From CAWGAJ01 sp963820545 (GTDB taxonomy: Bacteria; Planctomycetota; Planctomycetia; Pirellulales; Thermoguttaceae): DNA of 64,000 nt. The notes beneath the pieces are model-generated. The model saw only the letters and a list, made by a program, of their open reading frames with translations. It had not been told where the DNA came from and did not search any database. The position numbers and the translations under genes are program-made. The stretch covers positions 1,550,001-1,614,000 of the forward strand of contig CAWGAJ010000001.1 in assembly GCA_963820545.1 (NCBI GenBank). The letters run 5' to 3'. Shown one piece after another: positions 50,524-59,935 of the stretch; the first letter of the stretch is position 1; each line of letters starts with the position of its first letter.

Positions 50524-53301
50524 CTAAGTTTGGTATCCGGCGAGAAAGGCATCCGCCGGGTTTTGGGCCGGTTTGCTTTTCTTCAAAAGATGGTCCTTAA
50601 TAATGGTTTGCTCCAGATCGCTCAGCCAATTTATCTTGTCAGCATTCAGTTCGCCTTCGAGATCTTTCCCCGCAGCAGTCTGTCCGAAAACAGCGTCGTG
50701 GAAAAGGGCCCGCTCAAAAACGGCATTCCAGGGCTGTTCGGCCTGGCGCTTTATTTCCTCAAACGAGGAAAAAGCCGCTGCCGCGCCCTGGACGCCGGCA
50801 TCTGCCAGAGCCTTGCCCGGAGGCGATATTTCCCTCAGCGGCTGCGAAAGCCGATTAAATTCAAACAGATTGTATGCAAAAACCATGGTCTTGGTCGCCA
50901 AGAGGTCGCTGGCAGGCAAGCTGCTTGAGGCGGTCATGGCGCCGCTGTCGCCCAATAGGCTGTTGGCAAACGGCAAGGCAACCGGCATGACCTCAGCCGG
51001 CGGAGTGATGATGGACGTGGCGATGGACGATACCAGCGGTGCGGCCGCTAGGGCTAATGGTTGCAAGGTATCCTCAGCGGCCAGTGGACCGGTAAGCAAC
51101 CATAAACTAGCACCCGAATTGTGACGGGCAATCAAATCGTCGGAGGCATTCACCTGGCGGTCGCGATTGTAATCATAAGCATTGCTGACCGACGCCAAGG
51201 TAAAGCCCGTGCGGTTGCTGCGAGAGGCTTGTTCATCGCTGGTATTCACTGCGGCGTCGCTGCCCGACTCGCCGATCAGATTGCCAAAGTAAAACACGTC
51301 CGCGGCGGACAGGCCCGTGTTGGTGTTGGCCTTGACCGTTACTTGCAGCCACTGGTTTTTGATTGAGTTGCCGGCGATGTCGTCCCAGGTGATGGTTACC
51401 CGGTCCGAACCGCCGGCGCCCTGGCCCTGGCGCACAGAGACGCTGCTCGGCGCGGGCCCTGTGCTCCAGCCGGAAGGATAGTTGTCGTTGCCGACTTTGA
51501 ACTGGAAATCGGCGGCGGTTAAACCCAAGGGGTTTGTAGGATTTTGAATGTCGATGATGATTCCGTTAATGCCGCGGCTGTAACTGGTGTAGTTGGCAGA
51601 GGTGGCGGTCTGGCCGGGCAAAAGGGCCTGTTTGTTCGTGGCAATGGCATTGTCATCATAGACGTTGGCCGCCGGATCGCCGTTGGGATAATCAGTATGC
51701 CAGTCAAACTTCGAATTGTTGTAGAAAATCTTCCGCCCAGCAATCACTGTGGCAGTGAGAGTACCGGGTGTGGGGGCGGCGGCGATCCAACTGGCGGGAT
51801 CATCGCCCCAGGCGACGGCTGATAACCGCTGTAAAGAAGCGCCGTCTCCATCAGCCTGCGACGGCCAGGGCGAAGTGTTGTCATAATTAACTTCATCTTC
51901 CAGCAAGCCCGGGTAAACCGGCGGATTACCGACGGGATTATCAGGCCGTTGTAACTGAACGGTTTCTCCTGCATTGTCCAAATGGCCGGCAAATCCGCCC
52001 ACCAGACTCACTGACGAACCGATGCCGTATTTATTTTTGAAGTTATTTAGTTTGGTCAGGTCGCTAGGATCGAAGGGAAGTACCACCAAGGTCCCGTAGG
52101 CTGCAATCGTCGTACCATTGGCAAAATCGAAATCGACGCCCTTACGGATTCGCCAATTTGTCAGATCCACGGCCGCGTCGGTGGGATTATAGATTTCGAT
52201 ATACTCGTAGTCGTCCGGATCTTGGCCCACGTCGACGTTCGGATGATACATCACTTCGCTGATCACCAGCGGACCGACTCTCGGTCCGTTGCCGCCGTAG
52301 TCGTTCGTTTGACCAAAGGTGCGATTTATCAGGGGATACAAGTCGCCCGTGCCGTTGGGCCAGCGCCCGAACGACTCGCCGTTTTTGGCCGCGCCGAATT
52401 CCACGTGATCGATGAAATAGGTCAGGTTGCCCGCGCCGTCGGCCTCAAGCAACCACACGTCGTCGCCTGCGGACGCGTTGAGGCCGAAATAAGTGCCGAA
52501 CTGCTCCTCGGTAATGACCAGATACCCATACGGTCCGAGTATCGTGCCGTTGGAAAAGGGGTACTTTTTATAATCGTCGTTCGAGTCGCTTATATACCAG
52601 CCGCTTATGTCGATGGCAGCGTCGGTGGTGTTGTAAAGTTCGATGGAATCGGAAAGCGGGCTATCGGCGTGGCTTAAAACCTCATTGACTACCACGTTTA
52701 CGATCGGTCCCACGCCCGCGCTGCCCGGCGAACCCATGTATTCGCTGCTCGATCGCCAGTTGTCGGGATCGTTGTAATCGCCGGCGATGTTAATAAATTC
52801 GAGCGAACTGCCGTTGCCGTCGGCGCGGCCGGGCCATGCGTCGCTGTCGCTGTAGGTAAAGTCCACGATGGTTTGGTCCAAAAAGTCGCGCAGGCAAATT
52901 CGTTCGCTGTCGTGACTCAATTCGCCGCTGAACTCGCCGGCGATTTGCGCAGCGATCCCGCTGCCATAGCGAGATATTAGCGCCTCCCGATCCTCGGCAA
53001 TCAGCACGTATCCGCCGGGGGCCAGCGTGGTAACGGCGTTGCCGGCGAAGTCGAAGGCAACCTGGTATCCCAGCGTCAATTGCACGTCGGTTAAGTCGAT
53101 AGTCTGGGTAGAGGAATTTTTCAGTTCGATGAACTGGAAGTCGTCGGTGCTGAAACCGCTGCCCGTGGCCGGGGACACGGGGTGGTAGTTCACTTCGGTA
53201 ACGGCCAGGTTTTCCACAGACGCCGGCGTGTGGATGTAAAACTGTTGGTTGTCGAGCGCCGACCAGGTCGTGCCGTTGAGCACGCGGGCCTTCACGCGCA
53301 C
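50524..53301 (-). CDS. CotH/lamin-tail mega-protein, C-terminal part (interrupted)
   Basis: Continuation of the gene at 53292-58130 after a one-base loss near 53302 (TLTQS then VRVKARVLNGTTWSALDNQQ). It finishes the chitobiase-type C-terminal domain, then has three lamin-tail (LTD) domains: VENLAVTEVNYHPVSPATGS onward, VVVNEVLSHADSPLSDSIEL and GPLVISEVMYHPNVDVGQDP. After these come cassette copy C (51045-51735) with the EF-hand YDYNRDRQVNASDDL, and the conserved tail to 50524. Secreted and calcium-binding; function as a carbohydrate or surface binding protein is inferred. Confidence 0.85.
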   Translation of the reverse strand: MRVKARVLNGTTWSALDNQQFYIHTPASVENLAVTEVNYHPVSPATGSGFSTDDFQFIELKNSSTQTIDLTDVQLTLGYQVAFDFAGNAVTTLAPGGYVLIAEDREALISRYGSGIAAQIAGEFSGELSHDSERICLRDFLDQTIVDFTYSDSDAWPGRADGNGSSLEFINIAGDYNDPDNWRSSSEYMGSPGSAGVGPIVNVVVNEVLSHADSPLSDSIELYNTTDAAIDISGWYISDSNDDYKKYPFSNGTILGPYGYLVITEEQFGTYFGLNASAGDDVWLLEADGAGNLTYFIDHVEFGAAKNGESFGRWPNGTGDLYPLINRTFGQTNDYGGNGPRVGPLVISEVMYHPNVDVGQDPDDYEYIEIYNPTDAAVDLTNWRIRKGVDFDFANGTTIAAYGTLVVLPFDPSDLTKLNNFKNKYGIGSSVSLVGGFAGHLDNAGETVQLQRPDNPVGNPPVYPGLLEDEVNYDNTSPWPSQADGDGASLQRLSAVAWGDDPASWIAAAPTPGTLTATVIAGRKIFYNNSKFDWHTDYPNGDPAANVYDDNAIATNKQALLPGQTATSANYTSYSRGINGIIIDIQNPTNPLGLTAADFQFKVGNDNYPSGWSTGPAPSSVSVRQGQGAGGSDRVTITWDDIAGNSIKNQWLQVTVKANTNTGLSAADVFYFGNLIGESGSDAAVNTSDEQASRSNRTGFTLASVSNAYDYNRDRQVNASDDLIARHNSGASLWLLTGPLAAEDTLQPLALAAAPLVSSIATSIITPPAEVMPVALPFANSLLGDSGAMTASSSLPASDLLATKTMVFAYNLFEFNRLSQPLREISPPGKALADAGVQGAAAAFSSFEEIKRQAEQPWNAVFERALFHDAVFGQTAAGKDLEGELNADKINWLSDLEQTIIKDHLLKKSKPAQNPADAFLAGYQT
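50530..51735 (-). repeat. Dockerin cassette plus tail, copy C
   Basis: Aligns to copies A and B (see 39945-41231). Right boundary is sharp at about 51735, where the preceding domain differs from that of A and B. It encodes the last about 400 residues of the CotH mega-protein. Confidence 0.9.
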
Positions 53302-56300
53302 GACTGGGTGAGCGTGATCGGCCCGGTGTACAGAATCGCCGTCGGCGAGACGACCCTGGTGGCCGCGATTGTGCCCGACGCGTTCGCTCCCGGCGAACTT
53401 GCCATGGTGTAGGTGAAGGTGTTGGCGTTGACGTAAGTAATGATGAAGTCGCCGTTGTACTGCGTGGGCGTGGCACCGGTGATCCGCACCAGGTCGCCGG
53501 TGAGAAAGCCGTGGTTGACGACAGTCGCCGTGGCGATAGTCCCGCTATAGGTGATGCTACTGACCGACTTGTCGACGCGGCGGACGTAGATGGTTCCCGT
53601 GGCCGGCGAGGTGGGCGAGCCCGACACGGTATAACTGAACGTGTTGGCGGTGAAATTAAAAATGGTGAAGATGCCGTTATAGTTTGTCGGAGAAGACCCG
53701 CTGATCAGCACGAGATTGCCATTGGCAAATCCATGATCGGGGAGCGTCACGGTGGCCGTCGTGCCGTTGCGAGTAATCCCGTAGGGCGTAACGTAGATCG
53801 TGCCGGAGGCCGGTGAGGTGGGCGAACCAGTCACGGTATAGTCGAACGTGTCCTGCGTTACATTGAAAATGACCGCGGACGTAGTATTGTACTGTCCTTG
53901 GCCCGCGCCGCTGATGGCGACCGTTTGTCCGTTGACGAAACCATGATTGGGCAGTTTCACGGTGGCGGTCGTGCCGCTGAGCGTGATGCCCTTGGCCTCC
54001 ATCGGCGTCCCGGTGCTGAACACCATTTGCACGGTGTTGGGCACGCGCGGGTCGGAGCCGTCGAGCGTGTAGTAGACTACGCCCACGCCGTCGGGATTGG
54101 TGATGGACAAGGTCCCGGTAAGATACCCGCCGCTGGGTAGGCTGTATTCGGGCGCGTCAGTGCTCGGGTACAGGGATGTGGAGTAGCTGATGCACTGGTT
54201 GAGGAAAATGTTGGTGCGATAAGGGAAATAGGTGTTGATTATCCGGTCCCGCTCGGCGACCCAATGGACGTCGCGCGTATAGAGATATACCGGCGTGGAC
54301 CACAAGTATCCCCCCGAGTACACGTCCCGGCGGTAGTCGCCCCAGCGTGCCGACTCGGCGACCATAGCCTCATCGACCTGAGCGGCATCCGCCGCGAAGC
54401 GCGCCGCCGCCTTGGACGGGGTCAACACGCCGTCGTCAAACAGCAATACGTGCAGCCGGTCGGCCCAGAGTTGGCGGAATTCGGCGTTCTGGATTAATTT
54501 GTTGAACAGGCGGGCCGGCCCGTTGCTTATCGCTTCCACGCCGATCTTATTTTCGTTTACGCCCTCCAGAGTCCGCTCCGCGTCCCAACTGAGGAAGATG
54601 AAACCGCCCAGGGTGTCGTTGGCGACTCCGTCCAGCCGCGACCGACGTATGGCTATCCAGTTGTGCTGGTCCCAATCGTTGTCCACCGCATAGTACTTCG
54701 AGATCATGTAATCGATAAAGCTGGGGATATCGAGGTACTTTTTGAAATTGGCATAGGCCTCGGGCGTGGACAGACCTGCGTTGGCGGCCGTGAACATCGC
54801 GTTATAGGCGGTCATGTCGCCGTCGTTGGCGCTCAGGCCGCTATCTTCGCTGACTTTGATGACGTCATAGTCGGATGCATCGCCGCCCAAGTAGGTCGCG
54901 GCGAAATTGGCATTGGGGTTTTCCACAAGGTTGTACACTCCCCAGTACAAACCGTTGATATATAGATTTACAAATATCCCGTGCCGGCTCAGGTCGCCCA
55001 TGGCCAACTGCGTCTGGGCGTTCCACTCGTCTTGAATGTAGATGCCCCGATCGCGCTGAGAGCTTTCGGCGTGAAACCAAGTGTTGTTGTAGCCCGCCCG
55101 CAAGATGAGCGAGCTAAAGGAATCGGCGGCGTCCGATCCGAACAGCGCATAATTCAGGTTCCCGTCGTAGTTGTCGTTGAAGGAGAGCGTGAACGAGTGT
55201 TTGGGCGCCTTCTCCGGATGACTGCTGCCGCCGCCGTGTATCTTGATGCCGGCGTCGATCTGGAAACCATCGCTGCCGTCCGGATTTATCAATTCCACCG
55301 ACGTCTCCCGCTTCCACAGGTCCGGCCCGCCGTTGGATTGGGGATCGGGGTTGCTCGGGTTGGCGTTTGTATAGATCCCCTTGATGCCGTTGGTCCCGCT
55401 GGACCCGTTGCCGAACCAGTCGTCCGGGTTCATCACCAGCGAGATCGATGGCAGCGACTTCAGATCGTCGATAATCTCGCTGCTGTATGCCGGGTCGTTG
55501 ACTACCTCGGGATCCATCTCGTAATCCACTCCTGTCTCGCCGGCATGGTTCGCGGGGGCGGAGACGTTGTCTTGGTCAATCCACTGCGTGGGAAAACTGG
55601 CCGGATTGTGCGGCTGATGAATTACATCATTGAGAAATACGTATGTTTCCGTGTCAACGTTAGTCGAGATGTAGCCCGTCTTGAAGGCTGCCGCGCGGAG
55701 GGTGGTCGTTGTGGTGATGTTGATCGGGCCGGTGTAGGTGTAGTAGTTGTCCTGCGCCGTGATCGTGCCCGTGGCGGGCGTGGCTGGCGTGCCCGTGATT
55801 GTGTAAGAAAACGTGCTGGAGGTCACGCTCGTAATCACGAATATGCCGTTATACTCGGATTGATTGGCCCCGCTGATTTGCACCCAATCGTTTACGGCGT
55901 AACCGTGACCGGCGCACGTCGCCGTGGCAGTCGTGCCGCTCCGGGTGATTCCGCTAACCGACTTGGTATTGTCGGCCGCTCCGGGATCGCGACCGTTAAC
56001 CGTATAGTGGATTGCCGCTCCCTGCGTGTCGCAGGTGATGCTCACGTAGAACGACGAGTCGAAAAATCCCCTGTCCACGCTGAAATGCGTGTCGCTAACC
56101 TGGCCCAGGACGCTACTCTCGGCGGTATTCGCCGCTCCCGGCGTGGACGGATTAAAAAACTGCGGGTTGCCCGATCCCAGGGTCGTGGCGATGAGCTCCG
56201 GCATGACCAAAAAATCGGAATCGCCGGCGGAAAGATTCAATCCCTGGATAGCCAGCACGTTTCCGGCGCCCAGGATGTTGACGAACTCGCTGATATTAAT

Positions 56301-58130
56301 ATCCTCGAAAACCGCCCCGTCGTTGTGGAAATGTTCGGCGGTCGCCGCGGCATTCCAGGCGGGCGGCGTGCCGGCCGTGCCCGGCGCGTTGCGGCGGGCC
56401 ACTTCCACTCCGTTCAGATAGGCCACGAAGCCGTCGTCGTATTTCATCCGTAGCGTTAAGGAATTAATTTCGCTCGGATTGGTGGCGCTAAAGGGAATGC
56501 GGATGTACGCTGATGAATTTACACCCGACATCTGCGTGCTGATGTTGGTTTGGATCGAGCTGTTATAAGTGCCGGGGGGCGGTTTGTTGGAGGATAAGTA
56601 GATGTCGGCGCTGTAGGTGCCCGTCGTGCTGCTGGTGCCCTCCACCTTGACGTAATAATCGCCCGAGGTGGGAATAATATAGGCGTAAAGAGGCGAATCC
56701 TTGTCATACGGCGAAGAAAAGCTGCTGGTGCCGTCTTCCAAGGCAATGACCGTGCCATCGCTGCTCAACAGCGAGACCTTGGCGTCGAGGGTGGACGTGG
56801 AGTCGATATTAATGGTCACCAGGTCGCCCGCCGCGAATTGATAGTGTAGATAATCCACGTCGCTGGTGGAGCTGATCGTGCCGGTGGTGTGCGATACATA
56901 CTGCACGGCCCGCCAACTCGACGCGGCGTTGTTATAACCGCTTTTACTATCGTTCGGCTCGGCTTCTTGTGTGAAGACCGCTCCGGTATTTGGCAAAGTC
57001 GGGCCGCTTTTGACCAGCCACACGCCCAACTGGTACGTCCCCGAGTTTGTGTCGTTCCGCCTGCACCTGATGTAATATTTATCGTTGGTGGTGATCGTGT
57101 AGCGGGCAATCAGGGAGTCTTTACCGGGGCCGCCGTCATTGTCGGTTGTGACCGCGCTGCTCGAATTGTCGCGCCACAGTTCCACTTTCGGATCGACCAT
57201 CGTGCCGCGGCTGGAAGGCGAACCCGACTGGGTGATCGTAAGCACGTCGCCCACTTCAAGATCGCCGATCCTGTACCAGTCGTCGTCGCCGCCTCCCGTG
57301 GTCGGTATCGAACCGGTGATCCCCTGGTGATACAGGTTGCCTGAGTACGCGGAAAAGTTGTTGGTCGCGTTGTTGGCCGTGGCCTTGGTGTTATTCGACT
57401 CGACCTCGGCGGGAAGGGTTGTGACCGTGGTGTTGTCGAAACCGATCCCCGTCTTGCCGCTAATAGTCCATGAGGAATCGTTAAAAGTGGTCTGCATCCA
57501 GTCGGCCGGATGATTGTCGGAACTAGGTACAAGCGCCTTAGCCGTGGCCCCAGACGTCCCTGACGCGACCAATGTGGTGCTCGACATCGGCATCCCATAC
57601 GATACGTCGGTGAGCTGCTGGGGATAGTCGTAATGCGAGGCGACGGTCGTCCCATCGGGCTGGACTAACGCCAGGTAGCCGCCGCCAGCGCTGATCTTGA
57701 AGTTGGTGTGAAATTCCTGGCCGGGCACGGCAAGGTCGTTATCAGAGGCGAAGACCACCAGATACCCGCCGGCGGCGATCGGCACGTCCGTGGTGGGACT
57801 AGGATTCGTGTCGGGGAACCGCCACTTCGTCAGGTTGCCGGGATCGTCGGTCAGGTACCAACCATCCAGGGCTTGAATAGTGTTCGTGGGATTATAGATT
57901 TCGAGCCAGTCGGAGTGCTTGCCAAACTTGTCTACTAACGCCGAGTTATCGTTCGAGGCCATGAACTCCGAAATATAGAGCGGACCTGAATCGAGCAGCC
58001 AGCGAGGCTCGAGCGGTTCAAATTGCAAGCGCGTGCTGTGATTAAAATGCGGATGGGATGATCGACCTTCGCGCCAAGAGGAGAATCTTCGCCCCAACTT
58101 TTGGTATTTCTTCATGAAATGGCGAAACAT
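53292..58130 (-). CDS. CotH/lamin-tail mega-protein, N-terminal part (interrupted)
   Basis: Start at ATG 58130, preceded by GAGGAGGAGCGGAG, is better than the upstream start at 58196. Domain order: LEPR-XLL motif (FEPLEPRWLLDS, about residue 40), a lamin-tail domain (PLYISEFMASNDNSALVDKF), two PPC-like domains (EVESNNTKATANN; EPNDSKSGYNNA) inside a beta domain, a chitobiase-type C-terminal domain (VSITCDTQGAAIHYTVNGRD), then a CotH domain (about 55600-54350: LPSISLVMNPDDWFGNGSSG, GIKIHGGGSSHPEKAPKHSF, YWGVYNLVENPNANFA). CotH proteins are atypical protein kinases in spores; whether this one is active is unknown. The last part holds three small repeats inserted in a second chitobiase-type domain. 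Confidence 0.87.
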   Translation of the reverse strand: MFRHFMKKYQKLGRRFSSWREGRSSHPHFNHSTRLQFEPLEPRWLLDSGPLYISEFMASNDNSALVDKFGKHSDWLEIYNPTNTIQALDGWYLTDDPGNLTKWRFPDTNPSPTTDVPIAAGGYLVVFASDNDLAVPGQEFHTNFKISAGGGYLALVQPDGTTVASHYDYPQQLTDVSYGMPMSSTTLVASGTSGATAKALVPSSDNHPADWMQTTFNDSSWTISGKTGIGFDNTTVTTLPAEVESNNTKATANNATNNFSAYSGNLYHQGITGSIPTTGGGDDDWYRIGDLEVGDVLTITQSGSPSSRGTMVDPKVELWRDNSSSAVTTDNDGGPGKDSLIARYTITTNDKYYIRCRRNDTNSGTYQLGVWLVKSGPTLPNTGAVFTQEAEPNDSKSGYNNAASSWRAVQYVSHTTGTISSTSDVDYLHYQFAAGDLVTINIDSTSTLDAKVSLLSSDGTVIALEDGTSSFSSPYDKDSPLYAYIIPTSGDYYVKVEGTSSTTGTYSADIYLSSNKPPPGTYNSSIQTNISTQMSGVNSSAYIRIPFSATNPSEINSLTLRMKYDDGFVAYLNGVEVARRNAPGTAGTPPAWNAAATAEHFHNDGAVFEDINISEFVNILGAGNVLAIQGLNLSAGDSDFLVMPELIATTLGSGNPQFFNPSTPGAANTAESSVLGQVSDTHFSVDRGFFDSSFYVSITCDTQGAAIHYTVNGRDPGAADNTKSVSGITRSGTTATATCAGHGYAVNDWVQISGANQSEYNGIFVITSVTSSTFSYTITGTPATPATGTITAQDNYYTYTGPINITTTTTLRAAAFKTGYISTNVDTETYVFLNDVIHQPHNPASFPTQWIDQDNVSAPANHAGETGVDYEMDPEVVNDPAYSSEIIDDLKSLPSISLVMNPDDWFGNGSSGTNGIKGIYTNANPSNPDPQSNGGPDLWKRETSVELINPDGSDGFQIDAGIKIHGGGSSHPEKAPKHSFTLSFNDNYDGNLNYALFGSDAADSFSSLILRAGYNNTWFHAESSQRDRGIYIQDEWNAQTQLAMGDLSRHGIFVNLYINGLYWGVYNLVENPNANFAATYLGGDASDYDVIKVSEDSGLSANDGDMTAYNAMFTAANAGLSTPEAYANFKKYLDIPSFIDYMISKYYAVDNDWDQHNWIAIRRSRLDGVANDTLGGFIFLSWDAERTLEGVNENKIGVEAISNGPARLFNKLIQNAEFRQLWADRLHVLLFDDGVLTPSKAAARFAADAAQVDEAMVAESARWGDYRRDVYSGGYLWSTPVYLYTRDVHWVAERDRIINTYFPYRTNIFLNQCISYSTSLYPSTDAPEYSLPSGGYLTGTLSITNPDGVGVVYYTLDGSDPRVPNTVQMVFSTGTPMEAKGITLSGTTATVKLPNHGFVNGQTVAISGAGQGQYNTTSAVIFNVTQDTFDYTVTGSPTSPASGTIYVTPYGITRNGTTATVTLPDHGFANGNLVLISGSSPTNYNGIFTIFNFTANTFSYTVSGSPTSPATGTIYVRRVDKSVSSITYSGTIATATVVNHGFLTGDLVRITGATPTQYNGDFIITYVNANTFTYTMASSPGANASGTIAATRVVSPTAILYTGPITLTQSCA

Positions 58131-58209
58131 AATCTCCGCTCCTCCTCTAATCCCATTATTTAAGGACTTGAGTCTCCGAAAGGACAAAAAATCCAACCAG
58201 GTTTTGGCA

Positions 58210-58601
58210 CTATATTTTTATCTTCAGGCGCAAGCCGAAGAAAAATAGTGCGCCCATTGCCAGCATAATCAGCATGTCAGGTTCAGGTTTGCCGCGCCAG
58301 GAGTAATTTCATCGGTGGTGCGGTTCGACCGATTTCCAGCAGTCGAAAAATCATATTGTCTGCTGAGATTTCGCGCATTATCTACGCTGCCGGCATTGCT
58401 TCCGTCGCCGTCGATTTCCAGGAGCCATATGTTACTAAGGCTATCCTCTGGATCGGAGCGCATGATTTTGACATATTCGTTGTTGCCGTCGGTATCGGGC
58501 GGATGCACATAGATTTCGTTCAAAAGAACACTCGCGCGGCTTTGCCCAATGAACATCACCGCCACTGCTATCATAAAAGCTGAAAATGTTTTTTGCTTCA
58601 T
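58210..58601 (-). CDS. Small secreted protein with PEP-CTERM end in another frame
   Basis: Residues 1-23 are a signal peptide (FSAFMIAVAVMFIGQSRAS). A short domain follows, SVLLNEIYVHPPDTDGNNEY and NIWLLEIDGDGSNAGSVDNA, resembling lamin-tail-like proteins. The plain frame ends at 58269 after GAANLNLTC. One base shifted (near the three-T run at 58288-58290) the sequence reads KPEPDMLIMLAMGALFFFGL followed by RLKIK, a perfect PEP-CTERM sorting signal with a stop at 58210. The complete protein would be about 130 residues. Confidence 0.75.
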
Positions 58602-59223
58602 GTTTCTGTCTCATCGTTGCTGAAAGTCAATGGTACTAACTCAAAATCTGAAATCCTAACATAGTTTCAAATCAGCCTGTGGATGGGATAATCTGTAGAG
58701 AATTCGAACTCCGGGATTATCTGCGAATTCCCTTCAAAGGGAGGGCCTCCATAGCTGAAACATCCGACAGACTTTTAAATTAAAAGGTACGCTACCTCTC
58801 CGTCAGCCGTGTATGTATCGATGCCCGAAATAGATAGCAACACCGAACTATATTTGGTCCATCAACTTCGCTTTAGGCTATTTCCGAAAAAGTATCTGCA
58901 AAATCTTTTAATGAAAAGACGCTTGCACCACTTGAGAAACTAAATTGAGTTAAATTGGCTATAGTGAGGCCTTACGCTAGTTGCAAAAACGCTCATTATA
59001 TTTATTAAGAGACCCTCATGATAAACAAAATCATGTTAAATTGCAACTTTTCACAGGGGTTACAGTGTTTTTTGGAGGTACAAATATATACTTATGAGTA
59101 TCTATAGCATGACCAAATGAGGGATTTTCGGCGGTGATAGTATCAACAAAGCTTTATCATGCCCTGGCAAGGCAATTCTAAGAAATTACATAGTCGTAAA
59201 ACAACGCCAAAGATGCTTGTCTA
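58602..59223. other. Intergenic region, about 620 bp
   Basis: AT-rich. A direct repeat GGGATAATCTG (58685) / GGGATTATCTG (58713) is followed in both cases by AATTC-containing sequence, making a GAATTCG/CGAATTC inverted pair at 58700-58730. No protein-like frame seen. It should hold the promoters of the diverging genes. Confidence 0.35.
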
Positions 59224-59502
59224 TTGACCAGACGTAGAGAAAAGCAGCCCTATGTTACGGAAGGCGCCATTAGCTTGGAAGACCTGCCCCAAGATGAAGA
59301 TTATTCCCGCAAACCGGCAGCATTGAGGACTGCTGCAAAAATCACTGCTTTGTTGGACCAGTGGGATCTGCATGTATTATATTTGTCCGCTGCCCAAATA
59401 TTCTTGATGTTACTAATCCTTGAAATAAAACAAAATGTTAAATATAATCATGAGATTAATCGTATAATTTCCTGTCTTTACTATTTAGATCAAGATGACT
59501 GA
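59224..59502 (+). CDS. Doubtful small open frame before the glycosyltransferase
   Basis: A 92-codon frame from TTG 59224. It has a charged first half (EGAISLEDLPQDEDYSRKPA) and one hydrophobic segment (LYLSAAQIFLMLLILEI), then an AT-rich end that overlaps the start of the glycosyltransferase by eight bases. It could be a remnant or a real small protein; no family recognised, no ribosome binding site. Confidence 0.25.
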   Translation: MTRRREKQPYVTEGAISLEDLPQDEDYSRKPAALRTAAKITALLDQWDLHVLYLSAAQIFLMLLILEIKQNVKYNHEINRIISCLYYLDQDD

Positions 59503-59935
59503 AAGCTGTATGCAAAACCTTGGGCCGGCTACTATTGTTGTTCGCATATACCAGGATGCCGAGAACGTTCCGCTCCTTGTAAAAAGCATCCGGGAGGCGA
59601 TGTTGCCAAGCTGGCGGCAATATGAAATAATTTTCGTGCTCGATAATAGCGGTGATGGTTGCGAGGAAATCATCCGGAAACTGGTCGAACAAGGTATGCC
59701 TGTGCGGCTTATTGTTCGTAAAAAGGAGCAGGGAGTTTCCGCGGCGGTACTCGCCGCTTTTCGTGAAGCAAAGGGCGATTATCTCGTATGCCTGAATGCC
59801 GACCTGAGCCATCCTCCCTCGGCAATCCCCAAGATGCTGGAAATCCTCAAAAACCACGAGGCCGAGTTCGTCATTGGCAGCCGATTTGCGCCGGGGGGAC
59901 AAGCGAAGAAAAATGGGGATTATGCCACCGGCTGA
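59495..59935 (+). CDS. GT2-GtrA-GT-C fusion, N-terminal GT2 part (interrupted)
   Basis: Family 2 glycosyltransferase domain like dolichol/polyprenyl-phosphate mannose synthases. YEIIFVLDNSGDG stands where VDDxSxDG is normal and YLVCLNADLSHPP where MDADLSHPP is normal, so the first Asp of each pair is changed (Leu and Asn); the second Asp of the metal-binding motif is kept. The frame fails at a run of six G (59893-59898): with one more G the reading GTSEEKWGLCHRLNSKVA follows. Start at 59495 or at 59510. Confidence 0.8.
   Translation: MTESCMQNLGPATIVVRIYQDAENVPLLVKSIREAMLPSWRQYEIIFVLDNSGDGCEEIIRKLVEQGMPVRLIVRKKEQGVSAAVLAAFREAKGDYLVCLNADLSHPPSAIPKMLEILKNHEAEFVIGSRFAPGGQAKKNGDYATG

Noticed and set aside
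50269..50928. 219-codon plus-strand open frame between the two mega-genes
   Set aside because: Its second half is antisense to the repeated tail, and the first half lies in the gap without a ribosome binding site.
54981..56453. 490-codon plus-strand open frame
   Set aside because: Antisense to the CotH and chitobiase-type domains, no signal or motif.
59893..59898. Phase-variable poly-G tract in the glycosyltransferase
   Set aside because: Only six G, shorter than usual phase-variable tracts, and similar breaks occur at unrelated sequences; read error is simpler.
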